Source: Mesocentrotus franciscanus
Lineage: Eukaryota > Echinodermata > Echinoidea > Camarodonta > Strongylocentrotidae
Direction of reading: 5' to 3'
Length of the DNA: 64,000 nt
Assembly: GCA_037976565.1 (NCBI GenBank)
Contig: CP137671.1
Coordinates: 18,481,910-18,545,909 of the forward strand
The notes beneath the pieces are model-generated. The model was not told the origin of the DNA. It did no database searches and saw only the letters and a list, made by a program, of their open reading frames with translations. A program made the translations under genes and the position numbers. This document shows positions 11,277-23,202 of this stretch, one piece after another (the stretch's first letter is position 1; every line of letters starts with the position of its first letter).

Positions 11277-11660
11277 GACCACTTATTTGGTAATATCCCA
11301 CTCAAGCACGCAATATTTATCAGATTAAAGTATTTGTCCACAAAGTAAACGATTAACACCCAAAGTAAATACACACAACGGTTTAGCGGGGAGAAGTGTT
11401 CGTATCCGAGAACGCGGGGAAATACCGGCAAGTCATACACGAGTGTTGATTTCCCCAGCGTCGAATCAACGCTCACAAAGTGATCGTCTGTAGAATGCAT
11501 GTACCGACGGCAGTGTGTCGATTTGTCGTCTGCTCGCGTTACGATGAATTTGTGTCGAGGATGCTGTTTCTTGTTGAGCTATTCGCGCGCAAAAGCGCCA
11601 CGCAATACGCCACGCTATAACCTTATAGGGCGAGCCATAAACAAATATTATTGATGAAAA
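11277..11660 (-). promoter_or_regulatory. Probable promoter and 5' UTR of the caspase gene
   Basis: This block upstream of the caspase start codon is richer in CpG (for example TTCGCGCGCAAAAGCGCC near 11580) than the surrounding AT-rich intron and intergenic DNA. No TATA box can be assigned with confidence and the transcription start is unknown. The call is by position and composition only. Confidence 0.35.
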
Positions 11661-12193
11661 TGGCAAAGAACTCCATTTTACATATTTTTGCTAAGCCTAC
11701 ATGACCTTTTTAAGACTTTCAAATACAGCTGTACGGGCAGAATGACACATGCATGTCTATCATAATAAATTAAATAAAGAATGTCGTGGAAATTACGCAT
11801 TCGAATGATGCTTTAAAAATATGATACTGGCCATTACTGGGGAAAGGTTACGAATTGCCAAAGTTCTCGTGAGCGGTATGCGCAGATCAGTGGAACGTTC
11901 ACGGTTAAGTGTCCAAAGTGATTGTTTAGACGAGGATGTGTGTGGGCGAGGGTTTTTGTGCGTGCATTACTGACAGAAACACACATCCATATACGTACAC
12001 ATGGTGTTTTTTATGCTTGGTGAATCTTATCGCTATCATTTGCGAAGCCTCGAAACTTTCGATTTAGCTTAGCTGAGATCAAAATGCCCTTCTATTCTAT
12101 AAACATTCAGAGATCTTTCTATACGATTGCAGCATGGGAGACACTCTGAATATGAAAGTGAAAAGACGATTGGTACTACATAATCGGAAAATC

Positions 12194-12249
12194 GCGTTAA
12201 AAAGAGCCATACTGAAGCTTTTCGTCTTGCACTCATCAGAGTAAAACGC
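12194..12249 (-). ncRNA. Hammerhead-ribozyme-like motif, probably decayed
   Basis: On the minus strand, CTGATGA (12239-12233) is followed by a two-base-pair stem II with loop GCAAG, then GAAA (12223-12220). A 3-bp AGC/GCT stem III comes next, then a distal stem I GCGTT/AACGC (12249-12245 with 12198-12194). These core words and their order match type I hammerheads of retroelements. The inner part of stem I is mostly mismatched and position 15.1/16.1 is A-C, so activity is doubtful. Confidence 0.3.
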
Positions 12250-14759
12250 AAGAATGAACAGAAAGCCGAAATCGAACAATATAAACGGAAACTAAAAGGA
12301 ACAAGGCGCGAAATATAACGAGCTCTGATTGGCTGTCTAAAGTAACGGTAAATTAATATGAAAGTATAATTTTGCCCATACATTTCAGAGTCAATAGATC
12401 CTCTTCCCATTGAGATATTTCCAAAAGATATCATTAATTCACGAAAGTGGGTATTGATCACTGGAAAGTAGGCCTACTTTGTAATGCTACATACACAATA
12501 TTTTACGTCAGATAATCATGACGAAAGAAAGATTTCTTAAAACTCACGCGCATCATATTAACATAAAATCAATAAACCCATTCATTGTGTCAAAAATAAA
12601 ATCAAAAGGCGAGCTATCCCAGTATGTCATTAAAAACCAGGGCATTCGAGAATCTGTTTTTTCACGTTCTCACTGCGGTAAAACTAATGGAATTTGATTG
12701 ATTTTACGCATTATAATTGATAGTAAATGGCTCCATGGACGGTCGATTTATAACAACTTTTCAATTTTAGATAAACATTTACTTTTCATCATCATGAACA
12801 GACATTCGTCAGGGGTGGGGAGGGGATGATAGGAACATAGTTTCTACCATTTCCTTTCGAAATTGTGTTGTCTTTGAATACTCACGCACAATTTTATAAG
12901 AACGGTGAAGAAATTGGTTGTGGGCCGCAGGAGCGAAGAACAAAATATTGCCAATAACTTTTTTTCATAAAAAAGATCAGCATCAACAGTAATAACAAAA
13001 CAAACAAAAATCTTATTTTACAGCATCTGATTTGGAAGGGGCAATGGGAGAAAAGGTATCAAAGTCTCTATGCACACCCGTTAAAGTTCAAGGTTTTTAT
13101 GTATTATCATCAATAATTCATGTTCTTCTTTGCTACCCCGCCACCACCCCTCCCCGTCCCCTCCTCATTCGGAATATTCCAGCGACGGCCCTGGGTTGAG
13201 TATCTATGTTTTTCTATGAAAACGATGATTCATCGAGAAAGATCGCTTTAGAAGCATGTGCTGCTGGCATTTGGTCTTATTAAAAAATAACAATAATCAT
13301 GCGCTTATATATTAGCCTGAGAGAAGCTTCGTATGAGATTCTGGCGAGAGAGAAAAAATAACCAACGGTAAATCGATTAATACAACAATTATTTCGGAAA
13401 CATTCTGAATGTTTGCTGCTGTTAACGGATTCAAAATAAGAAAGACCTAAGAAAGGTCTAAAATCGATTTTGCATCGTTGTCATACCAATTCGATAGATC
13501 AGTAGTTGCGATATTTTTTTTAAATATCAATTATTCATATAAATTCGAATTAAATCTCAAATTCAAATAGTTAATTGAAATAAGGTCCTGACAAAATAGG
13601 AAAACATTAAAAAAACAAAATAACAGCATAAAAACAAATGTAAGTTAAATCACAAGAAAAGTGTGTATTTAGATTAAACTCGAAAAAGTAATGTTACATG
13701 AAAAAAGTATTCCTGCTCGGTTCTTACTGAAGGGAAAAAATATTTCTTAGCCTCTATATATCTTTAATATTCATTACGCATTTTTAAAACACGAGTTTTT
13801 AGAAGCAATTGTACCTTTAAACTACGTACATCATACATGTATTCCATTTTAAGTGCCCTATATCGCATTATACATACAGCGCCCTTCGAATCGCTTATTT
13901 ATTCCACTGATTTCCTTGTATATTGCGTCGATGTATCGCATGAGAATAACGAGAAATGAATTCAGTCTGAGGAGGCTACTGCTAAAAACAATATTTGTTT
14001 TTCTGACGCCAAGGAATAATTTCGAATCAAATCACATAACGGCTTCCTAAGCTAAAAGCCTTACACGCTAACCGTATTTATGCGCCGACACACACAAATA
14101 CCCACATCCGCACCCACATGCACGCAGTCACGCACACATGTTGCAGTTCTCCGCCAAATTTCTTGCATCGTACGTATGCCTTTTTAAATATTGTGTATAC
14201 AGGGTCGTTGCCTACCACTTAAATCTTATGCATGAAATTATATTGTAAGAGGGTGTCATGCACTTTGCTTGTATTTTTAACAAGACAAAAAACAAATTTG
14301 TCACTATCTACGAAATGAGGATCAAAGCTTTGAGAGATTTAGTAAAATGAATTGCTGTCAAATGAACAGCTTATCAAATGTTCAGGGAAGAACGTCATCA
14401 TGGTTATTGGCTTTCTGTATTAATTCAACATAATGCACGTTCATTGATGTTTAATGTGACTCAGCTTTCCCAGGGCAGGCTACTATAATATGGAGTATTA
14501 TGTATCCACTGTGTAACCTCTTCTCAATCACATCTGTTCAATAATAGACTTTGTAAAATGGTTGTATTTTCAGTGAAATTAGTGCATAATTATAGCTCAA
14601 TTTCACTAGGTCAGAAAATTATTGGGTTCTTTATTGGTCATAAATTATTCAGGGGGTATAATTACATTTCAGGAATGGTCCGTTGATGGATGTTTTCATC
14701 CATACTCTCGTGTCTTCTGTTTTTTTTCTTTTCGTCCCATTCTTTGTCTTTGTATCTCC

Positions 14760-14960
14760 CCACCCGTCATTCTCTCTCTCTCTCTCTCTCTCTCACACTC
14801 TCTCCGTTTCTTTCTCTCTCTCTCTCTCTCTCTCTTTTCATCCTCCTTTCTCTCCCTCTATGTTTCTCTTTCGTGTTCTTCCTCATCGTCTTATTTCTTT
14901 TCTCTCTCCATCTCTTTACATTTTACTCCACCCCCTTCTCATTTGCTCTCTAATTCCGCT
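14760..14960. repeat. (TC)n-rich pyrimidine tract
   Basis: CT dinucleotide runs at 14772-14800 and 14815-14842 within a pyrimidine-rich block. The overlapping Ser/Leu/Phe-rich frames in several registers are repeat translations. Confidence 0.85.
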
Positions 14961-15864
14961 TACCTATTTGTGACTCATTATCACTTCTTTCATATGAGAA
15001 AATTAATTTCCAAAATTATGAGAGCATGATATATAAAAACCTGTATCTCGTCCACATGTGGCTCTAAATGGCACACGGTAAAATATTAATGAAACATCGG
15101 GCTATGACTCATTCAGGAGGGACCTTTTATCCGCCGTCATGAAAAATGATATGTTTAGATTCGCAACGCGGATGTTGAGTGAGGTAAAATTCATGATTTG
15201 TATTACCATTCTTAAACAGGTAGATTGCATTAAGCTATTAAAATACAGTCAACATGGTGAAACCTGCTTCAGTGGCCACCTGTATAGAAAGACCATCCGT
15301 ATAAAAAGGCCAGCTGTCTATAAATACCACATTTTTTGTTTCCCTTGAAAATTATTTCCTATTAAAACCTGAACTGAATCAACCTGTCTTTGAAGACAAC
15401 TTGCCTATAAAGGCCACTTTTCTTCTCTTCCTCGACTGGTCTTTAAACAAAGGTTTTATACTGTATCTGAAATCGGATGCAATGGACTAATCAATATTTC
15501 GACTTGCCATCCAAATGTTTTCCCATCATCATCCCACAATTATCAATTATATAGGTAGAGTTCTGATAGGGGTATGATTAAAAGAAAAGAGAATGATTGA
15601 TCATCTTTGCTAGCTTCTCTTGATGAAAAAGACTTGAAAATAACTCCAAAGAAGCAAGAAAACAAAAGAAAGAATAAAAAGGACAGAAGAATAGATGAGA
15701 AGAGAAGAATGATGCTGGAATAAGAATAGAAGGGAGAAGAAGAAGAGGGAGCTTGGGGGGAAATTGGGGAAAGGGAGAGTGAGTTAGTGTGTGTGTGTGT
15801 TTGTGTGTTGCGTGTGAGAGAAGGAGAGAAAAAGAGACAGACAGACAGAGATAGAAAGATAGAA

Positions 15865-15898
<34 letters not shown>

Positions 15899-18304
15899 GT
15901 AACAGGAAAAGATGAAACCTCGTACACAGCATTTACAACCTAGCCTATATCATGTATATATTCCCTAAAATAAATGTAAAGACTCGATTTGATAATAATT
16001 ACTGACAAATACGATATTGCTAGATATTGAATCATTGAAAGCATATCTCCTTCTTTACACCCTGATACTGATTATCTATTTGGAAAATGTCTAGTTTACT
16101 AAGAGCAATTAAATAGTATCATTAAACACACGGATACGTGAAACGAAACCGGATATGGAAATACCCAGAGATGATAATTCTCTTCATCCCTTTTTCCGGA
16201 TTTTTTTCAAATTATTTGTTTCTTCTCTCTCCTTCCAGAGCCCGCTTGTCAACCATTTTAGAATGATAAGCGATGGTCGAGAGGGGGAGGCCGGGGAAAT
16301 GATGTTTTGCCGCAGAGTTCTATTTATGCAACGATGAGTCAGAGCGATCGGGGATCACCTAGGTATAGCCTGGCTTCATGAAGCCTTTTTCCTTTACCTT
16401 TGTGATATTGAAATTGGAAGTTAAAGCTGCATTAGTTCCTACGCTAGTATATGGTATTTTTGGGGTGTCAGAATATGGGTTCAAGATTAAAAACTTGGAA
16501 GTGGTAGCGTTTTCAAGAATGTTAAACGCTAACTAAGCTCAATATGTCTTCATGATCATTGATGCTAGCTGCTGGAGGCGTACCGTGGACCCAGACATTG
16601 AAGGGGCACGGGCATCGGGGTGGGGTGGCGTTGGGGGATGGGGGCGCCGGTGTTACTCAGTGAATGAAAATGGAGAATTAAGACGACCATCTAGTCATGC
16701 TAGTAATGGGGGGTGGAGGGAGGGGTCGTATCATCTTCTCTTTCCCTCCTGCCTCCTCCCCCTCTTGCTTCCCTCTTCTCTTTTCCATTTTGTTATTTGA
16801 GATGGGGCATGTGCCTCGTACTTACGCCTTTCTTTGTCGCAATAGAGTTATGATGAAACATTTTCGGACTATGGAATACATAACATGAGAGGGTCATATT
16901 GATATAAGTTTGATAGCGTGCAATTGCTATAAGTTGAACCTTTTAAATATTATTATTATGTCTAAGTTAACATTCAAGTTGAAATTAGTTGTTGATATGC
17001 CGGCTATACATATCACATGTTAGACGTCTTATGGCCCACCAAGAAAAATGTCATCTTTCAGAAGAATGGTCAGGCTTGGACACAATGGATAAAGAGAACA
17101 TAAATGTAGACTACTGCGTCCAATCGATGGAGGCTTTCGGAAGAGAGATGTCATAAATCTGTAACTTTAATACGCGCCAAAATGTTTGATGATATATTGC
17201 ACCGTTGCCCCGTTTTGAAGTCTATACCTCACGGTCCTCACTACAATTCCCATGCTACCTATTTCAAGTCAAGTGTCATCCCCTCGGAAAGGTAACAACA
17301 TGCTTTCGAAGGCCTGATGCGAATTATTCTGAAACTGTTTATACACAGAAATAGTTTTTTTCCCCTCCATATCAAGGTCATTTACTTTCTTTTTATTGAG
17401 CTAGTATCTTTTCTATAACGCTGATTTAACCTGAAAACAAACGTATATGATTTTTAAAAGATTATCTAGCCTAAAGGCCAGTGTCATATTTGTAACCAGA
17501 GGGGTAGTGTCGGTTCAACTATTGAGGGAACTATGGAGGTGGGTGAGCCACCGGTCTTACGAGGTGGAAGAACTATGAATTATCAAACCTACAGATTCGA
17601 CGAGGGGTGTGGAATGGGGGTGGGGTCGCATGATCTTTTGACATTCCTTGTCCACCCCTTCCGTCTCCCTTTTGTTCCCTCTCTCTCATTTATCATTTTT
17701 CTGTTCCGACATTCAATTATGGGGGACGAGAACGTGGCCCCATGATTCTCGTCGCAACGTCACTGGGTTTAACCATTGTGTAGTTAGAAAAATATAGATA
17801 TGTTGCTGTCCATACAATGTCAGATTAGACTGCGTTGTACGAGAGACACTGCGATTAGACAAAATAAAATCTATATGGACGTAGCCTATCTTCGAAATAA
17901 AGCGGTCAGAACATTATTCGCGTATCGTCATATTGTCTGCCACAGAGACATTCAAATAAGGAGACAATTGGTGAATTTCTATGAATAAAAGAGTAAGAAA
18001 AACCAAAGAGGGAATTCCAGAAGCAACCTACAAAACTTGACCGTATTAATAAAATGCAGGACACGAACTAATTGCTCATGCAACAGGATGACAGTTTTCC
18101 GTGTTTAAAAGATTTATGACTCAGTCTTCACGAACTGAGCATGGTCCGATGATGGAGGTGAACATCATCGTTGCGCCGAATGTGATGTGAAACAAAAATC
18201 ATGATAACCGAATAAAGTCATGAAGATGATTGGATTTTCAAAGTTTTGAAATGCTCCACACCAACTGAATCCAAATTGAAATACAAAATTGAAAGACATT
18301 GAAA

Positions 18305-18560
18305 GTCCTTCCTCACCACCACCTCTTCCCCCTTCCCCGCCATCCTCCTCCTTCTCCTCCTCCTCCTCATAATCATCATCGTCATCATTATCATCATCAT
18401 CACTATCATTATTATCACCACCACTTTTCCAATAATCAACTTCATGGACAACAACGTCAACACCACCACTATACCATCACCATTGAATTAAACATAGTTT
18501 AGTACCAACTTCACCATCACCGTCACAACTCACAACCACCACCATCATCATCAACTTTTG
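18305..18560. repeat. (CAC/CAT/CTC)n trinucleotide tract
   Basis: Imperfect CCT, CAT and CAC triplets on the plus strand. It gives His/Pro-rich or Met/Arg-rich artificial frames on either strand. No flanking exon signals. Confidence 0.8.
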
Positions 18561-19295
18561 TAGCACCATCATAATGGTGAACATCAACGCCATTGTCAAA
18601 ACCGTTAAACATAAAAAATGACATTGCACGAACATCACTCCTATGTAGGATAAATTTCAAATCGTAATCGGGTATCAAATTACCCCAATTTGCAAGCTTT
18701 TTTGTAAGGGAGATATATCAGCATAGGAATTCAACACTACATGCCCGATCTACATGACTATATCTTTTGGGCATAAATCCTTGCCGAGAGATAATTACAG
18801 CATCATAAAATGGAAATAAGGCTAATGAATGAATCATGAATACATTCGCTCGAGATTTATTACGAATGCAGTAACGCACCGAAAGGAGATCGACCCATTT
18901 TTATCTTAATCACCTGCATATTACCCCCCATCATAAATTCGGATACATTTTATTAAGAGCAGTCAACGCACCTATGTTCATGCCAAGTATCACGTTGGAA
19001 GTCTGGAAAACTTATTCAGATTCTGCAGTAGCAAACTACCGTCACTGTTATTGTTAATCTTTAATATTGCTCAATTTAAAACCTGGATACAGAGACCGCC
19101 CAAGGGAGACAAGAAATATGATCTTCAAATGTTGTCTTTATGTTCAGGTTACTTATAAATAGCATGGATAGGTTTCGATTAGTTTGTTCAGTGGAGAAAA
19201 AAATTGCTGTCCGAGTAGGCAGGTGGTCTTTCAATCCAAATGGTCGATGAAGCAAAGTTTCTCTGTAGCTGTCTAATAATGTTAGAACTCATTTC

Positions 19296-19567
19296 TACCT
19301 GGAGCACTGTGGTATATTGGTGAAGGCTCTTGACTCTTGTACGAGGGGTTCCAGGTAAAGTCTCTCGGTGCTTACATCCTTGGACAAGGTGTTTTGCCCA
19401 ATGCTGTCCCTCCTGACCGAGGTGTAAACGGGTACCTGGTAATTTAATGCTGGGGTGATAATAATAATTGCAGTGCCCATAGGCAGTGTCAATACTGATC
19501 ATGCTGATGTCTACGGCTACCCTGGATTAATAAGACCAAACAATAATAACAACAACAGCAGTAACAA

Positions 19568-19600
<33 letters not shown>

Positions 19601-19612
19601 TAACAACAATCA
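19296..19612 (+). mobile_element. tRNA-derived SINE with (AAC)n tail
   Basis: The head GAGCACTGTGGTATATTGGT resembles a tRNA A box. It is followed about 40 bp later by GGGGTTCCAGG as a B box, a body with AACGGGTACCTGGTAATTTA, and a tail of AACAAC repeats at 19550-19612. No coding capacity. Confidence 0.6.
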
Positions 19613-20009
19613 TCCACTATATTTTGAGTTTGTTGTTCTTTTTTCGGTTACATGCCCATACTGGCTCTGTATTATTGTCAACCCATTTATTAGTGTTACA
19701 CCTTTAATGTGGAGTGATGATTCATGCTACACACCTTTACAAAGTGGATGCTGAAGGAGGCGTACATGAATATGCTTCCTGGCTTGTTCGACGGTCGATG
19801 AAAGCGGTCCCGATGTCCATTAGTTTGTTTTTTATACTCAGGATGATCAGGTTTGTGGTGGTCGGAGAGTAGGATGAAGAGTAACAAACTTGAGTGGAGT
19901 GGGATGGGAAAAGAGTAATATAGACAGGGGAAAGAAAGGGATGGAATAGAGATACGTAGACATGGGTGTAAGGAGGGGGGGGGGAATAAAGAGGAAAGTG
20001 GGCCAAAAA

Positions 20010-20033
20010 AACAGAGAGAGAGAGAGAGAGAGA

Positions 20034-20075
<42 letters not shown>

Positions 20076-20257
20076 GGGGTGGTGTTATTGTGCTATGGGG
20101 AAAAGACAGAGTGAGAGAAAGATGAAGAGTAAACGAGAGAAAGAGAGAGAGAGAGAAAGAGAGAGAATGGGAGAGGGAGAGGGAGAGGGAGGGGAGAGGG
20201 GGAATAAAGAAGTAGGAAAGTGGGAAAAATTGAGAGAGGAAGGGAGTGATATTTAGG

Positions 20258-20305
<48 letters not shown>
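20010..20305. repeat. (GA)n and (GT)n microsatellite cluster
   Basis: GA runs at 20013-20030, 20055-20077 and 20261-20300, with a GT run at 20031-20054 and GGGAGA repeats near 20168-20195. It abuts the hAT-type MITE at 20330. Confidence 0.85.
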
Positions 20306-20329
20306 GGGTAGAATGAGGGCAGATCGAGA

Positions 20330-20531
20330 TAGTGGTGTAGCTAGGGTCCAAACATTGAGGAGGTAGTGTCATCGATGATATGCGGATTTACAGCGCCACC
20401 AATTAGAACGGTGTGGGATGGATTCCATCATCTGTTTTAGGGTGTTTTTTTCCCCCCCCTCTCTCTCTCTCTCTCTCTTTGCCATTCGGGGGTTGGGAAG
20501 TGTCACCCTGCCCCTCGTAACCGCGCCACTA
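20330..20531. mobile_element. hAT-type MITE, distinct family, 8-bp target duplication
   Basis: Starts TAGTGGTGTAGCTAGGGT and ends TAACCGCGCCACTA, with imperfect inverted ends. GATCGAGA is duplicated exactly at 20322-20329 and 20532-20539. The 202-bp interior contains a CT run and no gene. Confidence 0.75.
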
Positions 20532-21830
20532 GATCGAGAACCAAGACAATTATGTCCACGGAGCAATTTAATAGCTCCATGCTAATGTATGCTGAATGTA
20601 GATGGAAATACATTGAATAAATATAATCAAAACATTCAGAGTGTGCATGTGAAAATAGATCGATGAATTGTGGTTTTAATTCTCGATGTATGTTTGTTTA
20701 CTTTTGCATGTGGCTTGTCTTCAGGCGTTTTGTGTCGATTTATACAGCATGCGTAGAAATGAAGATGGTATATAGCGGACATTTACATGTAAATAGCTAT
20801 GGATGGAAAAATAGCAACCCTAGCCGTAGAAGAACAGGGGCATAAACGTGATCCAGATCATATATACGTTATGTTTTTTTACAAGCCTCTGATGGCTCGC
20901 ATGCCTCTGGGCAACATTGAAGCATTTCACTTTTGCAAACCCTGGCCCATAGGTAACCATTTCTTTCCTTTTCTCCTTGCTTCTCATTTCCTTCTCTTTC
21001 TCTATTGTTTCTAAGATAATTGTATTTACTATGTTGACTTTGTATATACTGTGAATTTCTGATTTTTATGGCCAAATAAATAATTTAAACAAAAATAATC
21101 TATACCTATTCTGGTATTTGTATCACTATATCACACAGTTGTTTCATTTCATCGATTTGTTTGTAGTATATTATGCAATTACTATGTAAACAAACTTGAG
21201 CCTACTATTAACGTGAGCAAAACGGTTTCCCATCTTCAGATGTATATTTAACCAATGAATAATGGAAATGAAATGAAATAAAAACGAAAACCCTTGCATC
21301 AAAAGAAATTGTGCTGAGCTAATAAGCGAAAGAAGGTAATTATTACTAATGAATGAATCAAGAAACAAACAAAGATCAACAAACATTTGTTCGAAGTTTA
21401 TTTTCGATTCAGTAAACTCACTGGAAAAGATCGACCCCTTTCGTCACGTGCATTAAAATGCCTTCCCCTCCAAATTTGGTACATAACATTGAGGATAGCC
21501 ACCTGCTTAATGTAAAAGAAGCAGATTGGAAAGGTTAAAATGCTGAATCCATTTATCAGTAACTGCAGGCTCTGTTAATAATGAAAAGAGTTGAACATGT
21601 CATGATGTATTCAATTGTGATATTTATGTAATATAGATGCCTTCAGAATTTCCGTTTATATACTTATTATACTTATACATTGTGTACATAAGTTGGATTT
21701 TTTTCAGGAGGCGGGGTTATCCTATCTTACGTTGTCGTTCTCCTTTTCATTATTACTCCACTCCTCATACAAAATAACAAAGAAGTGGGTCGCGCGACCA
21801 TCTGACCATACTTGCGGGAAAAAGGTCAGC

Positions 21831-22070
21831 CTAGATCCACCTCATCTTGAAGTTAAAGAAGGTCACATCGTGGTCATTCAGCCTTGTTGTCCATCTGATT
21901 CTTGACCCTGCGGCGGTGTCGCCTATTGTCGCCATCGCCTTAATGAATTTTTGTTTATATTTTCTCAACGGACACTCGATCTCCGGTTCGGCCACAGCCT
22001 CGAGGGTCTTCCGGGATGGGAGTTCATCACGGAAGTCCAGTTTGCCTTCGAGTGGGCAATCGATTATTGA
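21831..22070 (-). CDS. Orphan coding exon, unidentified protein
   Basis: An 80-codon minus-strand frame without an initiating Met near its start. It is bounded upstream by an AG at an in-frame TAG (possible acceptor) and ends at TAG 21833-21831, or splices at ATGAG before GTGGAT near 21841. It reads DCPLEGKLDFRDELPSRKTL early, then AVAEPEIECPLRKY, and RIRWTTRLNDHDVTFFNFK later. GC-rich third positions and balanced charge contrast with the AT-rich surroundings and suggest true coding. The antisense Ser/Leu-rich frame looks like its shadow. No family recognised and no partner exon found nearby. Confidence 0.45.
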   Translation of the reverse strand, partial: SIIDCPLEGKLDFRDELPSRKTLEAVAEPEIECPLRKYKQKFIKAMATIGDTAAGSRIRWTTRLNDHDVTFFNFKMRWI

Positions 22071-22664
22071 CTAACTTCCGAAGGGCAAGTCCGAACTTGT
22101 CACGTAGGCCTATACTCATCTGATATTCCATGTTATATTATTTTATACAGAGTCATTGTTCTTTGAAGACCAAAATTGAAAACAAGATACAACCCGACCT
22201 AATTTAAAACAGCGTCGGACGTGGGGTGGGGGTTGCGGAGGGCAAACAAATATATACTTTCACAAAATGTGCCCTTTTATTCTGCTCCGGGCAGCAGTTT
22301 GTTTTGTTTCGCTTTTTTGTTTTTTTAGGGGGATTTTATTGGGTGTCCTAAAAAATGGGAGTACAAATTATCTCAGCAACGTGATTACGAGGTAGATGTT
22401 GGAAATATTATTATGTACAGTTGGACCCGGAAGTTAACATACTCTTGGTAGAAAAGCAATATTCATTATCTCAACTTCACTTGATCCTGACAACTTTTCA
22501 CTTCAGGAAGATAGACAAGTTCGGTCTCTGTTTAATGTATATTGTATACATCAGTAATATTTCTGAGACATTCATATATGTGACTCCGTATAGGAATGAG
22601 TGCAGTAGTGAAACTCGGAAGCAAAATATTTTTCTTCCAGGTGTATCTAAACTTTCGGGCCCCG

Positions 22665-22815
22665 CAGGGCCCTATTTCACAAAACTTGTCATCAGTAACA
22701 AATGACAGGTTTTGTTATAAGCTAGTGAAATCCTTGCGTTTGATTGGTTCTCAGCAGATTTGTCACTGATTTTTGTCATTTGTCATTGAAAAAAGCTTTG
22801 TGAAATGGGTCCCTG
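22665..22815. mobile_element. GGGCCC...TTTCATAAAAC-type MITE, copy 1
   Basis: Begins GGGCCCTATTTCACAAAACT and ends GCTTTGTGAAATGGGTCCCT with matching inverted ends. It shares the TTGTTATAAGCTA...TGATTGGTTCTCAGCA interior with the copies near 34765, 54862 and 58955. Confidence 0.65.
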
Positions 22816-22867
22816 TACCTAGCAGTATGAATGAATAATTGTCATTTCTATGGGAAAACAAATCATA

Positions 22868-23202
22868 TTACTGCTTTGTTAGAAATGATTTTATGAAGTA
22901 GTTGGTAAAATAAAACGTCCAATCGCAAAGTTATGTTTTATCAAGAACAAGAAAGCTTCCTGGTGCAGCTACTCGTCATACCCTCCTGATTAATGTAGGC
23001 CTAATGTAGTTTTATTTATAAATCTCCGACCAATATGTTATACTACTGCTTTGTTAGAAATGATTTTATGAAGTAGTTGGTAATCGCAAAGTTATGTTTT
23101 ATCAAGAACAAGAAAGCTTCCTGGTGCAGCTACTCGTCATACCCTCCTGATTAATGTAGGCCTAATGTAGTTGTATTTATAAACCTCCGACCAATATGTT
23201 AC
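22868..23202. repeat. Tandem duplication of about 170 bp
   Basis: TACTGCTTTGTTAGAAATG at 22869 recurs at 23043, and the similarity continues through ATCGCAAAGTTATG, CCTGGTGCAGCTACTCGTCA and TCCGACCAATATGTTA. The second copy lacks a 14-bp segment (AATAAAACGTCC). Copies are otherwise nearly identical, so the duplication is recent. No gene is supported here. Confidence 0.9.

Larger units (their letters stand above)
11661..19290. other. Gene-free stretch
   Basis: No supported gene. It holds AT-rich unique DNA, (TC)n at about 14770-14842, GA and GATA tracts at 15780-15898, C/T-rich blocks near 16690-16800 and 17640-17700, a CAC/CAT/CTC tract at 18310-18560, and the hammerhead-like motif at 12194-12249. 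Open frames here are short, lack splice-supported neighbours or follow simple repeats. Confidence 0.6.

Noticed and set aside
12069..12461. 130-residue minus-strand frame
   Set aside because: No recognisable domain, poor codon character, no splice-supported neighbours; overlaps the hammerhead-like motif.
12810..13200. Possible hAT element ending GACGGCCCTG
   Set aside because: The left end and an 8-bp duplication could not be matched.
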